Position numbers and translations under genes: made by a program
Shown: piece by piece, positions 1 through 6,290 of the stretch
How positions within the stretch are numbered: the stretch's first letter is position 1
Layout: every line of letters starts with the position of its first letter
The notes under the pieces: model-generated
The model's input: the letters and a program-made list of their open reading frames with translations, nothing else
What the model was told of the DNA's origin: nothing
Databases searched by the model: none
Origin: a virus
Virus record (IMG/VR): IMGVR_UViG_3300040957_000044
Span: 1 to 28,159 of that record
Length of the DNA stretch: 28,159 nt
Reading direction: 5' to 3' (one strand)

Positions 1-93
1 TTGATGATGGCAATGCACAACATATTTCCCCTTAAATCCTTTAAACGCTTTCCTGCATGCTGCCGCCTCTTTTTTAATGCTTTTTAGTTTCAT
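1..93 (-). CDS. Hypothetical small protein, 3' end beyond window
   Basis: This is a partial gene that runs off the left edge. It starts with ATG at 93 behind a near-perfect Shine-Dalgarno (AAAGGAGG, spacing about 6). The 31 visible codons give a lysine-rich N-terminus followed by a His/Cys cluster ending HCHHQ, which could be the start of a small metal-binding motif. It follows the coiled-coil gene by 31 nt and is probably part of the replication operon. I do not recognise it. The strong ribosome binding site is the main reason to believe it is a gene. Confidence 0.6.
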   Translation of the reverse strand, partial: MKLKSIKKEAAACRKAFKGFKGKYVVHCHHQ

Positions 94-124
94 AAATCCT
101 CCTTTGGCTATGCCTTTATTACTT

Positions 125-295
125 TTACTTTCTCTTTCTTAATTCAATTTCTAATTCTGTTATTCTTTTATTTTTTAATTCTATTATATCTAAATATTTC
201 ATTTCTTTTTCTGCCCTTATAGCCATCAAGTTTAATAAATTAGTTATTATTGTTTGCAAACTTTCCAATAATTGATTCTTTTCAGCGTCAGTCAT
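125..295 (-). CDS. Small coiled-coil protein of unknown function
   Basis: This 56-aa protein starts at ATG 295, which has GGAGG six nt upstream. A longer reading from 334 would start at a weaker site inside the helicase gene. It is almost entirely heptad-like, rich in Leu, Ile, Glu and Lys (LLESLQTIITNLLNLM, then ELKNKRITELEIELRKRK), so a single long helix or coiled-coil dimer is likely. Its start overlaps the helicase stop by 8 nt, so the two are translationally coupled. Small coiled-coil proteins beside helicases can be helicase partners, but nothing in the sequence proves that here. Confidence 0.7.
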   Translation of the reverse strand: MTDAEKNQLLESLQTIITNLLNLMAIRAEKEMKYLDIIELKNKRITELEIELRKRK

Positions 296-1610
296 TTTGT
301 GCCTCCATTGGATTAAAATCGTCTGGACATTCAATAAATTTATGTATGCTTTTTAAAAATTTCACGTTCATATAAAAACTTGCCCCGTGTCGATTCTTTG
401 CTATATCCAGTTTGTATTCACTATCCCCTTCAACTTTATTTAAAAATATTACTAAATCGCTTGCCTGTTCGATTGCGCCGGATTCCCGAAGGTCTGAAAG
501 CTCATAGCGTCTTTGGTGTTTCTTTTCCCCGCTCCAGTCAACTTTTTTCCCGTCATGTATTTCCGCATTCCGGTTTGTTTGCGCTACTGCAAGGACAAGA
601 CAATCAAGGCTCTTTGCTAAATTCTTTAATCCATAAGCAAAAGAGGCAACTTCCCTTTCCCTGGATTCCGGCTTGTCCGATTCCGTTATAAGCTGTAAAT
701 AATCCACTACTACCACATCAAGCCTTTTCTTATCCCGCTTTAATTCATTACTTAACGCCTTTGCGCTTGCAACAAGACCGTATATTGTTTGCGGTTTATC
801 GTCAATGTAAAGCTGGTATTTAAGTATTTGTTCGTATGCCTTTTGTCTTTGTTCTTTTTTCTTTTCGTCAATCTCAAAGTCCGCAAGATTTGAATTTACA
901 TTTGCCTTGAACGCAAGCAACCGTTTTTGTATTTCCTGCCATGACTGCTCCAACGAATAAAAGCATACCACATTGTCAAGCATTAAAAAATTTGCGGTAA
1001 AATTTATTGCTAAGGCCGTCTTTCCTTTCCCCGCGCCGCTTGCAAGCGTTATCATATTTCCTCTGTGAAATCCTTTGAGTAAATTATCTATCTTATTAAA
1101 TCCGGTCAAGAAGCCCGTCTTTTTTCCGGCGTTAACCTCTTTTAAAATCTCTTCTATGGTATCTTTGCTGTCAACCATTTCGTCTAATACATCTCGTTTT
1201 ATATTATTTCTGATAGTATCAAAATCGTTTAATGTTTTTTCAATGTCATTATTTTCGCTTAATTCAAGTCCGGCGTTTTTTATAGCCTCGGAAATTTTTC
1301 TAATATCAGAAATTTTTTTAATATAGACTATATAATCACAAAGATATTCTATTGTCGGCATTGATTCCGCCAACCCCGAAAGATAGCTTGTTGAAATATT
1401 AGGATTTTGCAGTTCCTGAAATACAGTTATATAGTCAATATTTATTCCCCTGCTGTCAAGGTCTATGACTGCTTTTAATATATCTCTGTAATTCCTATTT
1501 TGAAAGTCCTCCGGCGTAAGTGTCTTTAAAATAATAGGCAAAGACTTTTCAGCGTCTACAAGTAAGCAACCTATTATTGACTGTTCGTTTACCTCAATTG
1601 CCCTGTTCAT
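288..1610 (-). CDS. DnaB-like replicative DNA helicase
   Basis: This 440-aa protein has the usual length and layout of a DnaB-family hexameric helicase, which unwinds DNA at the replication fork. Residues 1-110 match the DnaB N-terminal helical domain (NEQSIIGCLLVD). The RecA-like motor follows: Walker A SGAGKGKT at 191-198, the FYSLEQS motif near 217-223, Walker B LDVVVVDYLQ at 297-306, AQTNRN with its Gln at 344, and LSDLRESGAIEQASD near 371-385. All catalytic motifs appear intact. It starts at ATG 1610 with GAGGAA upstream and overlaps the initiator gene by 17 nt, so initiator and helicase are made together. A loader is not separately visible; the upstream initiator may serve as one. Confidence 0.95.
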   Translation of the reverse strand: MNRAIEVNEQSIIGCLLVDAEKSLPIILKTLTPEDFQNRNYRDILKAVIDLDSRGINIDYITVFQELQNPNISTSYLSGLAESMPTIEYLCDYIVYIKKISDIRKISEAIKNAGLELSENNDIEKTLNDFDTIRNNIKRDVLDEMVDSKDTIEEILKEVNAGKKTGFLTGFNKIDNLLKGFHRGNMITLASGAGKGKTALAINFTANFLMLDNVVCFYSLEQSWQEIQKRLLAFKANVNSNLADFEIDEKKKEQRQKAYEQILKYQLYIDDKPQTIYGLVASAKALSNELKRDKKRLDVVVVDYLQLITESDKPESREREVASFAYGLKNLAKSLDCLVLAVAQTNRNAEIHDGKKVDWSGEKKHQRRYELSDLRESGAIEQASDLVIFLNKVEGDSEYKLDIAKNRHGASFYMNVKFLKSIHKFIECPDDFNPMEAQND

Positions 1611-2364
1611 TGAGTTCCTCCGCCATTTTCATTTCTTTTTCTGTATCTGCTTTTGTATCACTTGCGGTTTTCCAGTTGTCTTTTTGAATTGGTTTTTTAT
1701 TTTTATCAATATAATTTCCCTCTACTACCTTACGCCAATTTGTATCATTCTTAATTATCCAGTCAAAAGTAAACCAATTTCCTTCTTTTAAAAAATCACT
1801 TGAACTGTCAGCCGCTTGCATTAATTTTTCAAAATCAAAATCTTTATTGGAAAATCTTATTTTAATTTTATTTTTTCTATCATCATTGAGTTTTGAAACC
1901 TTTTTTCGCCAAGTGGAATTATTCCATAATACAAGAATTTTATTATATTCTATCTTATTATATTCTATGTCATTTGACCCACCGTGTATACACGGTGTTA
2001 TAATTTCATGTTTTTCAAGAAATTCCTTTATAAATATAGTAGAATTAGCAACAACATTTCTAAAACCTATATCTATGGATTCGTTGTTTTGAACGTTGTA
2101 TTTTTTTCTATTTTTAAAGCATATCCAACCCTCTTTATATAAAACTTTAGTATCTGTTTCAAATTTTAATAATATTTCTTTTATTCTTTTTTCGGGAATT
2201 TTTTTGTTATGCCCTGCAATTTCATCAAAAGAAATTTGATAAATACCGAAAATATTAGAAGCCGGACACGTTAATAAATAAAAGAAAAGTCTGCTTTCGT
2301 CTAATAAAAGGGATTGATAATAAGGGTCTCGCCACATTTGACTATCTATTTGTGCTTTTGGCAT
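1594..2364 (-). CDS. Phage replication initiator (replisome-organizer type)
   Basis: This 256-aa protein probably binds the origin and recruits the helicase encoded next to it. The N-terminal 110 residues look like the winged-helix domain of phage replisome organizers and DnaD-like proteins (SRLFFYLLTCPASNIFGIYQI, then a kinetic 'KVLYKEGWICFKN' wing). The C-terminal part has the conserved pattern of these proteins in which a Phe-rich segment ends in FDWIIKNDTNWRKVVEGNY. I chose ATG 2364, which has GGAG with a 6-nt spacer; ATG 2376 lies upstream with a poorer site. The low-complexity linker between the domains carries tandem repeats and a palindrome (see the entries at 1940 and 1980) that may be the origin. 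Function is inferred from domain pattern and position. Confidence 0.8.
   Translation of the reverse strand: MPKAQIDSQMWRDPYYQSLLLDESRLFFYLLTCPASNIFGIYQISFDEIAGHNKKIPEKRIKEILLKFETDTKVLYKEGWICFKNRKKYNVQNNESIDIGFRNVVANSTIFIKEFLEKHEIITPCIHGGSNDIEYNKIEYNKILVLWNNSTWRKKVSKLNDDRKNKIKIRFSNKDFDFEKLMQAADSSSDFLKEGNWFTFDWIIKNDTNWRKVVEGNYIDKNKKPIQKDNWKTASDTKADTEKEMKMAEELNEQGN
1940..1968 (-). repeat. Two tandem 14-bp AT repeats inside the initiator gene
   Basis: TTATTATATTCTAT (plus strand) occurs at 1940-1953 and again, identical, at 1955-1968, a 15-nt period. In the protein it encodes IEYNK twice. It lies in the linker between the two domains of the initiator, next to an 18-bp palindrome. Many phages keep iterons and an AT-rich unwinding element inside the initiator gene, so this is a candidate for part of the replication origin. 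Two copies is few for iterons. Confidence 0.5.
1980..1997. repeat. Perfect 18-bp palindrome inside the initiator gene
   Basis: CACCGTGTATACACGGTG reads the same on both strands, with no spacer, 11 bp from the tandem AT repeats. It sits in coding sequence (encoding P-C-I-H-G around the junction of the two initiator domains). A perfect 18-bp palindrome is rare by chance in a 28-kb window. It could be a dimer-protein binding site at the origin or an operator. Which protein binds is unknown. Confidence 0.55.
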
Positions 2365-2390
2365 ATCATTCTCCATTGTCCATCGCCTTT

Positions 2391-2516
2391 TAAAAATAAA
2401 AGAGAGAGCGAGGCAGGAGTAATCAAATGCTCACGATCAGGTGGGCTATCTAAAAACGTCCTCGCTCTCTTATTTGTTTGATTTCCGTGATACATTTAAT
2501 TACTCCCTTTTTCTAC
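2391..2516 (-). promoter_or_regulatory. Structured leader RNA with interleaved stems and terminator-like 3' end
   Basis: This is the presumed 5' leader of the replication operon, about 126 nt from the predicted start site near 2516. Stem 1 pairs 2493-2506 with 2416-2429 (14 bp) and 2486-2490 with 2431-2435 (5 bp). Stem 2 pairs 2460-2470 with 2403-2413 (11 bp, GC-rich) and is followed at once by C-UUUU-A-UUUUU. The 5' arm of stem 2 lies inside the loop of stem 1, so the stems interleave: either a pseudoknot or two alternative folds. The one odd pair in stem 1 (2424 with 2498) is G-U in minus-sense RNA but C-A in plus-sense RNA, which supports minus-strand transcription. It could be an attenuator, a riboswitch-like element or a free small RNA. 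I recognise no known family. Confidence 0.65.
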
Positions 2517-2522
2517 ACTTCA

Positions 2523-2551
2523 AGTATACAAAATTTTTAAAAAACTGTCAA
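2523..2551 (-). promoter_or_regulatory. Promoter of the replication operon
   Basis: The minus strand reads TTGACA (2551-2546), exactly 17 nt, then TATACT (2528-2523). This is a near-consensus sigma-70 promoter with a perfect -35 box. The predicted start lies near 2516, just before the first stem of the structured leader. The same -35, spacer length and -10 occur at 6066-6094, including the flanking TTG before and TTG after TATAC, so the two are probably read by the same polymerase form early in infection. Confidence 0.85.
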
Positions 2552-2575
2552 GGGAAATCGTAAACTATTTTCGCC

Positions 2576-2716
2576 TCATTTCATAAAGCATGTTGTTATA
2601 GTCAATATCGCAGCCGACAGCCAGTATACGACACGGCAAAAGTCCTTATTCCAACCATAGCACACCGCATATACCAGATTCAACAGCACCGATAAAAACG
2701 GTAAATACTTATACAT
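2576..2716 (-). CDS. Small two-helix membrane protein (46 aa)
   Basis: A 46-aa frame starts at ATG 2716 with a strong GAGGTGA site four nt upstream. It encodes two hydrophobic helices (LPFLSVLLNLVYAVCYG and VVYWLSAAILTITTCF) joined by a short polar turn (WNKDFCR). Short phage proteins of this two-helix form with a 'YW-AA-LT' second helix are common in tailed phages, generally without a known job; that comparison is from memory. It lies between the 87-aa gene and the replication promoter and fills most of what would otherwise be a gene-free stretch. Possible roles include superinfection exclusion, but there is no direct evidence. Confidence 0.7.
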   Translation of the reverse strand: MYKYLPFLSVLLNLVYAVCYGWNKDFCRVVYWLSAAILTITTCFMK

Positions 2717-2742
2717 AACCTCACCTCATAGTTTATGATTCC

Positions 2743-2761
2743 GCCGGAGTTTTATTCCGGC
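2743..2761 (-). other. Small GC hairpin between two genes
   Basis: GCCGGA and TCCGGC pair with a 7-nt loop in the gap between the 87-aa gene and the 46-aa gene. In minus-sense RNA no U tract follows, so it is not a convincing terminator for these genes; it may protect or process the mRNA. The rest of the 2717-2872 gap is AT-rich, apart from a GC-richer patch (2825-2880) just after the 87-aa gene in which I see no clear element. Confidence 0.4.
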
Positions 2762-2872
2762 TTTGTTTACTTAAATTAAATAGCTTTTAATATTTTTGTA
2801 TCTGTATTTTTTTACATGTTTTTGGGCCGCTCAAATTCGCCCTAAAAGGCTCTACCATACACGGGCAAAGGG

Positions 2873-3136
2873 CTATATCATTTTTATCGGCAATAATCCT
2901 TCCTTTACAAAATCCTGCCATAGTTTCAAAAATTCAGGGCTGTAAATGCTGAAATATTTATTGCCTTTATATTCTTTATATGTGAAATGATTTGTTGTTA
3001 ATTTACTCTTTGCCTTTACAAAATCGGAAAACACGTCAAAGCAGCCGCCGACCTCAATATTGTTTGCTGTCCCATCTATCAAATCGCTGTATATCTCTAT
3101 CCTATGGCCTGACTGTACTGACTTTGCGTGTATCAT
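2873..3136 (-). CDS. Hypothetical protein (87 aa)
   Basis: This 87-aa protein has no motif that I recognise. It is polar and mixed alpha/beta, with aromatic residues in the middle (YKEYKGNKYFSIYSPEFLKLW). Its ATG at 3136 lies one nt after the stop of the ERF gene with no clear ribosome site of its own, so it is probably translated by coupling. Its position beside ERF suggests a recombination or early-function accessory gene, but that is only position. Confidence 0.65.
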   Translation of the reverse strand: MIHAKSVQSGHRIEIYSDLIDGTANNIEVGGCFDVFSDFVKAKSKLTTNHFTYKEYKGNKYFSIYSPEFLKLWQDFVKEGLLPIKMI

Positions 3137-3137
3137 G

Positions 3138-3716
3138 TTATTGCGCCGCTAACTTAACACGTTCTTTTAACTCTGCAATAAACTTTTCAAGAATATCTTT
3201 TGGCATATCATAAAAACTTTTATATTCTTTACCAAAAATATCCTTGCTTGTCGCCTTGAATGCTACTAATCTCCCTGCCTTATCTAATCCAGGGCTTAAT
3301 GTTTTTAATAAAGCAAAGCCTTCGTCTATCAGTTTATTCAAGTCTTGTTTGGGAACTGCGGCGTTGCCATCATCATCATCTTCAGTAACTATACCAAGTA
3401 ATGCGCTTAAAGCGTATTTACGGGCATAAGTAACGGCACCTCCAAAGTCCTGCGGGTTTTTGTCCGTTTTGGAAACAATAGGGAAATTGCTTTCGATTGA
3501 TTCCCCTGATACATGAGTTAATATCGTTATAACCTCTTGCCCCCTGACTGGCTGATTGATTATAAACCCGTTTGCGTGTAAAACAGGCCTTACAGCTTCC
3601 CAAATTGCTCCAAGTGTAGCATAATCCGAATGAAAAAATGGATTCTCAGCATCTTTCTTTACTGGCTTTAATTCTGATTGCAATTTCAATAAAGCATTAA
3701 ACATTTCAGTTTTCAT
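3138..3716 (-). CDS. erf: ERF family single-strand annealing recombinase
   Basis: This 192-aa protein matches the ERF family of phage annealing proteins, which pair complementary single strands during phage recombination and replication. Family hallmarks are visible: an N-terminal helix followed by PVKKDAENPFFHSDYATLGAIWEAVRP, the beta segment with LTHVSGESIESNFPI, and the conserved QDFGGAVTYARKYAL(S/A)ALLGI segment near 88-110, then an acidic EDDDDG linker. The C-terminal 60 residues are a variable helical tail. It starts at ATG 3716 with GGGAG upstream. No exonuclease partner is recognised nearby. Confidence 0.9.
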   Translation of the reverse strand: MKTEMFNALLKLQSELKPVKKDAENPFFHSDYATLGAIWEAVRPVLHANGFIINQPVRGQEVITILTHVSGESIESNFPIVSKTDKNPQDFGGAVTYARKYALSALLGIVTEDDDDGNAAVPKQDLNKLIDEGFALLKTLSPGLDKAGRLVAFKATSKDIFGKEYKSFYDMPKDILEKFIAELKERVKLAAQ

Positions 3717-3744
3717 AAAAGCACACTCCCTTTGCCGTTATAGG

Positions 3745-4026
3745 CTAAAATATTTTCTTATCAAATAAAATCTTGTCCATTGTTGTTTTAATTTCTGATT
3801 CCTCTTTCGTAATGCCAAAGACAGCCTTTGTTTCTTCTTTCCCTTCATAAAAATACATTGGATTCCCTTTTTCATCTCGGCTATTGCATTTATAATTGGC
3901 ATAACACGCACTTGCTTTACAGCCTTCTTTTGTATCAAATTTACAAACGTCTTCTTTTTTGACTGCATTTTCTAATAGCTTGTTTTCGTTTTCTAAAGAA
4001 TATTCAAATAATTTGATGTTGTCCAT
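3745..4026 (-). CDS. Hypothetical protein with a cysteine cluster (93 aa)
   Basis: This 93-aa protein begins at ATG 4026 behind an excellent site (GGAGGTGAT). Residues 28-47 hold four cysteines spaced C-x7-C-x4-C-x5-C (CKFDTKEGC, then C and C), which could bind a metal or an iron-sulfur group. The second half is charged and contains VFGITKEESEIKTT. It overlaps the end of the methyltransferase gene by 34 nt in another frame. I do not recognise the family. The cysteine pattern is not a classic zinc ribbon. Confidence 0.65.
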   Translation of the reverse strand: MDNIKLFEYSLENENKLLENAVKKEDVCKFDTKEGCKASACYANYKCNSRDEKGNPMYFYEGKEETKAVFGITKEESEIKTTMDKILFDKKIF

Positions 4027-5015
4027 AAATCATCACCTCCCCATATTTTTAAGTATGCCTGTTCGATAATGGCTCGTGCAGTTTCATAATCAAGCCTGCG
4101 CCTTCTTCTGCCGTCTTTCATATTGCCTTTAAACGGAGACAACAACACGTCATTAGTTGTTGAACGGAAATTTTCTAATATGCTATTGCTTTCAGAAATA
4201 AAATTGTTAAAGATTGAATTGTTGTCAATGGGCGTTTTAATAATGGTAATCAGTCGGGAGCTTTCTTTTATCCCCTTTAAATCGTAATCTAGTTCGTCTT
4301 TTTTCATAAACCGTATAGTCTTGCTAGGGTTGGTTGTGTCAACGGCTCTTAATGCCAGATTACCTTTAATATTATTAAACTCAATTTTAACATTTTTGTT
4401 TGGTTTTAATCGCAAATTTTCAAAATATCCAAAAGTATTTAAATACTTTTCATTTTTATACACCTTAATTTTATCAAAAGATTTTACTTTGCCGTCAAAA
4501 CAAGCAACACAAACAGGAGTTTCGGTATCATTAAAACAATTCTCTTCCAAAATAGTAATTGAATGAAGTTTAAATTTATTTTTGAAACTGCTGTTAATAA
4601 AAGTTTCTGGTATTATTGCCACAACGTAATCTTGGGCGTTCAACATCTTGTCTAACGCTATCATATAAATATCTTCATATTTTGTGTCATCAAAATATTT
4701 TGATACCTTATCATAAACGCCTTTTCTTTTTGCGCTGTAATTTGTTAGATAGGGCGGGTTAGTTATTATTATAGCGTTCTCTACCTTGGGAATACTTACA
4801 AGGCTATCGTTCTTCTCGTATTCCGGAAGGGGTTCAATATCTAAACCTTTTGTTTTTTTAAATCCTAAATCACACGCAACTTTTAACAAGTCTCCGTTCC
4901 CTACAAATGGATCATACGCAATCTTACACTTACAACTTGCAATAAACTCCTGTATGTGTTTCTTCAGCCAATAGTCTTTTTTTGTATAAAATTGGCCTAA
5001 AACCGCTTTTTTCAT
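3993..5015 (-). CDS. N6-adenine DNA methyltransferase (orphan)
   Basis: This 340-aa protein is an adenine-N6 methyltransferase of the class with motif X first: GQFYT at 7-11, motif I DPFVGNGDLL at 35-44 (binds S-adenosylmethionine), LDIEP near 58-62, and catalytic motif IV TNPPY at 85-89. The C-terminal half would be the target-recognition part. No restriction endonuclease lies next to it, so it is probably a solitary phage methylase that protects phage DNA from host restriction or modifies gene control. It starts at ATG 5015 (GAGGAG upstream) and overlaps the 76-aa gene by 4 nt. Confidence 0.9.
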   Translation of the reverse strand: MKKAVLGQFYTKKDYWLKKHIQEFIASCKCKIAYDPFVGNGDLLKVACDLGFKKTKGLDIEPLPEYEKNDSLVSIPKVENAIIITNPPYLTNYSAKRKGVYDKVSKYFDDTKYEDIYMIALDKMLNAQDYVVAIIPETFINSSFKNKFKLHSITILEENCFNDTETPVCVACFDGKVKSFDKIKVYKNEKYLNTFGYFENLRLKPNKNVKIEFNNIKGNLALRAVDTTNPSKTIRFMKKDELDYDLKGIKESSRLITIIKTPIDNNSIFNNFISESNSILENFRSTTNDVLLSPFKGNMKDGRRRRRLDYETARAIIEQAYLKIWGGDDLWTTSNYLNIL

Positions 5016-5242
5016 TCATTGCTCCTCTTTGTTTGTTTACTGCATGCCGGGCAATTGTATTTGAACAACGTCCGTAGGGTCTTTATAAAACACCCAGACT
5101 TGTGCGGCTTTTGACCCTCTTTTTTTCTTAAATCTATTGCGTCAACTATACTTGCGCTTGCATGTGAAAACCCACAAATATTTAATTGATGATACATTTC
5201 TTTAAGACGCAAAAAGATTTTCGCTGATTCTTCCCGCTTCAT
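5012..5242 (-). CDS. Hypothetical protein with C-terminal CPAC knuckle (76 aa)
   Basis: This 76-aa protein has an N-terminal helical part and a CPAC motif near its end (YNCPACSKQ), with further Cys at residues 23 and 51. A single zinc knuckle is possible. Its ATG at 5242 has no clear ribosome site and lies within the 36-aa membrane peptide gene, so coupling is likely; it overlaps the methyltransferase start by 4 nt. Function is unknown. Confidence 0.6.
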   Translation of the reverse strand: MKREESAKIFLRLKEMYHQLNICGFSHASASIVDAIDLRKKEGQKPHKSGCFIKTLRTLFKYNCPACSKQTKRSNE

Positions 5243-5312
5243 ACCAAATTGCTATTACTGCTATTAATAAGATAGCCCATAACAGCCAAAATTTCCAGTT
5301 GAAGTCTTTCAT
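5202..5312 (-). CDS. Single-helix membrane peptide (36 aa)
   Basis: A 36-codon frame starts at ATG 5312 with AAGGTG five nt upstream, overlapping the previous stop as ATGA. It encodes MKDFNWKF followed by one strongly hydrophobic helix (WLLWAILLIAVIAIWY) and a short polar tail (EAGRISENLFAS). It overlaps the start of the 76-aa gene by 41 nt in another frame, which explains why it is easy to miss. This is probably an early membrane peptide; function is unknown. Confidence 0.6.
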   Translation of the reverse strand: MKDFNWKFWLLWAILLIAVIAIWYEAGRISENLFAS

Positions 5313-5512
5313 AATTGCACCTTTTCTTTTAATTGTACCTCGGCAAACCTGAAATCCTTCTTTGTGCCGTCTTTCATTTCTACTACAAAATATAGTTCCT
5401 TGCCTACTTTGCTGTCCACGATCAGCCCCTCTTCTTTTGTCGCTACGATTATCACCGGAACCGGCTCATTCTTTTTTTTCATCTCATAACCATATCCGCC
5501 TTTGTGTACCAT
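5309..5512 (-). CDS. Hypothetical small beta-rich protein (67 aa)
   Basis: This 67-aa protein starts at ATG 5512 with GGGAG and a 6-nt spacer. It is rich in beta-strand patterns (PVPVIIVATKEEGLIV, KELYFVVEMKDGTKKDFRFAEVQL) and could be a small SH3-like or OB-like barrel. It sits in the early operon two nt from the winged-helix gene. No family is recognised. Confidence 0.65.
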   Translation of the reverse strand: MVHKGGYGYEMKKKNEPVPVIIVATKEEGLIVDSKVGKELYFVVEMKDGTKKDFRFAEVQLKEKVQL

Positions 5513-5514
5513 GA

Positions 5515-5787
5515 TTATCTCCCTTCTGCTTTTATACAGTATTCTGACGTTCTTGTTATTTCATTTTTTGTATTTACATAATAACGCCACGGCAATGACT
5601 TCCCCTTCTTTTGTACTATTACCCTTGCTTTCCTTATTGCCATGCTTGCCGTTGTTTCGGCTATCTGTTGATGGCAACGGTCAATGCAATATTTATGTAT
5701 TTCAAATAGAGTGTACCATTTCCCGTCCTCTAATAATTCTAATACAGCGTCTATTACTGTCGGACAAAACAAGGATGGCTGCGTCAT
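5515..5787 (-). CDS. Winged-helix-like small protein (90 aa)
   Basis: The order helix (VIDAVLELLEDGKWYTLFEIHKYC), second helix (AETTASMAIRKAR) and a basic beta hairpin (SLPWRYYVNTKNEI) fits a winged helix-turn-helix DNA-binding fold. It may be a regulator or an accessory replication protein. It begins at ATG 5787, overlapping the ribbon-helix-helix gene by 4 nt, and is second in the early operon. The fold is inferred by eye; no family name is offered. Confidence 0.6.
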   Translation of the reverse strand: MTQPSLFCPTVIDAVLELLEDGKWYTLFEIHKYCIDRCHQQIAETTASMAIRKARVIVQKKGKSLPWRYYVNTKNEITRTSEYCIKAEGR

Positions 5788-5960
5788 TTGGACACCTTAT
5801 ATAATACAGTCTTTATTGCCTGACGCACCCATGCGCTTACCGGCACTCCTATCCTTTCACACTCACTTTTTAAATCGGTTAACAACTCCGGCTTCATCTT
5901 TATTGCTATTGCCTTCGATAGAATAATTCCTTTCGGTCTGCCTGCTTTTACTTTTGCCAT
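5784..5960 (-). CDS. Ribbon-helix-helix DNA-binding protein (58 aa)
   Basis: The start is ATG 5960, with AGAGGTGA upstream; an upstream TTG has no such support. After a basic N-terminus (AKVKAGRPKG) comes the classic ribbon-helix-helix order: strand AIAIKMKPEL, helix TDLKSECERIG, turn VPVS, helix AWVRQAIKTVL. Such dimers bind palindromic operators. It is the first gene after the early promoter at 6066-6094, where an 18-bp AT palindrome abuts the -35 box, so autoregulation is a reasonable guess. The leader between promoter and gene is about 100 nt, with only short hairpins. Confidence 0.8.
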   Translation of the reverse strand: MAKVKAGRPKGIILSKAIAIKMKPELLTDLKSECERIGVPVSAWVRQAIKTVLYKVSK

Positions 5961-6065
5961 TATTTCACCTCTATAATTTTGCTGTTTCAATTTTTGAAAT
6001 TAAAACCTTTAAATTTTTCCTTTCCGCCTTTCGGCTTTTGATTTTCTTTCCTTCTTTCTAATACA

Positions 6066-6094
6066 AGTATACAAGAATAATATAAGTTTGTCAA
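6066..6094 (-). promoter_or_regulatory. Early promoter
   Basis: The minus strand reads TTGACA (6094-6089), 17 nt, TATACT (6071-6066), the same boxes and spacing as the promoter at 2523-2551. The predicted start is near 6059. Upstream A/T tracts fit an UP element. It should drive the operon from the ribbon-helix-helix gene through methyltransferase and ERF. Confidence 0.85.
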
Positions 6095-6095
6095 G

Positions 6096-6113
6096 AAATA
6101 TTTTAAAATATTT
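6096..6113. promoter_or_regulatory. 18-bp AT palindrome touching the early promoter -35 box
   Basis: AAATATTTTAAAATATTT is a perfect palindrome one nt upstream of the -35 hexamer. It can act as an UP element for RNA polymerase, and it is also well placed as an operator. All-AT palindromes arise easily in AT-rich DNA, so the operator reading is weak by itself. Confidence 0.45.
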
Positions 6114-6120
6114 TCATTAT

Positions 6121-6290
6121 TCAAGAATGGGGGTCAATGATAGATTTCACGTTAAAAGGGCTAATCTACGCCCTACGCAAGCCCTGTAAAGCGTGGTATA
6201 GGCTGTAGCAGGCAGTCAATCGGCAAAAGAGATGCGGCAGGGCTTTAGGGGGAATGTGGAGGTGGAATATCGCAACGCCTGCCGCCGGTG
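6121..6290 (-). other. GC-richer intergenic segment with competing stems
   Basis: The gap between the transglycosylase and the early promoter is clearly richer in GC than its flanks. In minus-sense RNA, 6278-6285 (GCGGCAGG) can pair with 6234-6241, while 6239-6246 (AAGCCCTG) can pair with 6179-6186; these share 6239-6241 and exclude each other. A last small hairpin (6170-6174 with 6157-6161, 8-nt loop) is followed by UUU-A and may be a weak terminator of the late cassette. It could be a small RNA or just the end of the transcript. No tRNA features were found. Confidence 0.4.

Noticed and set aside
380-691. Plus-strand open frame of 103 codons inside the helicase gene
   Set aside because: It is antisense to well-conserved helicase motifs, has no ribosome site and an odd composition; like other plus-strand frames here it is a shadow of the real gene.
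1986-2529. GTATAC shared by the palindrome and both early promoters as a common operator
   Set aside because: A 6-mer is expected several times in 28 kb and it also occurs in unrelated coding sequence; flanking bases differ.
2743-2761. GC hairpin as a plus-strand terminator
   Set aside because: No plus-strand gene leads into it and the T tract after it is poor (TTTGTTT).
6179-6246. tRNA-like 8-bp closing stem about 68 nt apart
   Set aside because: No T-loop consensus, no plausible anticodon arm and no D-loop pattern on either strand.
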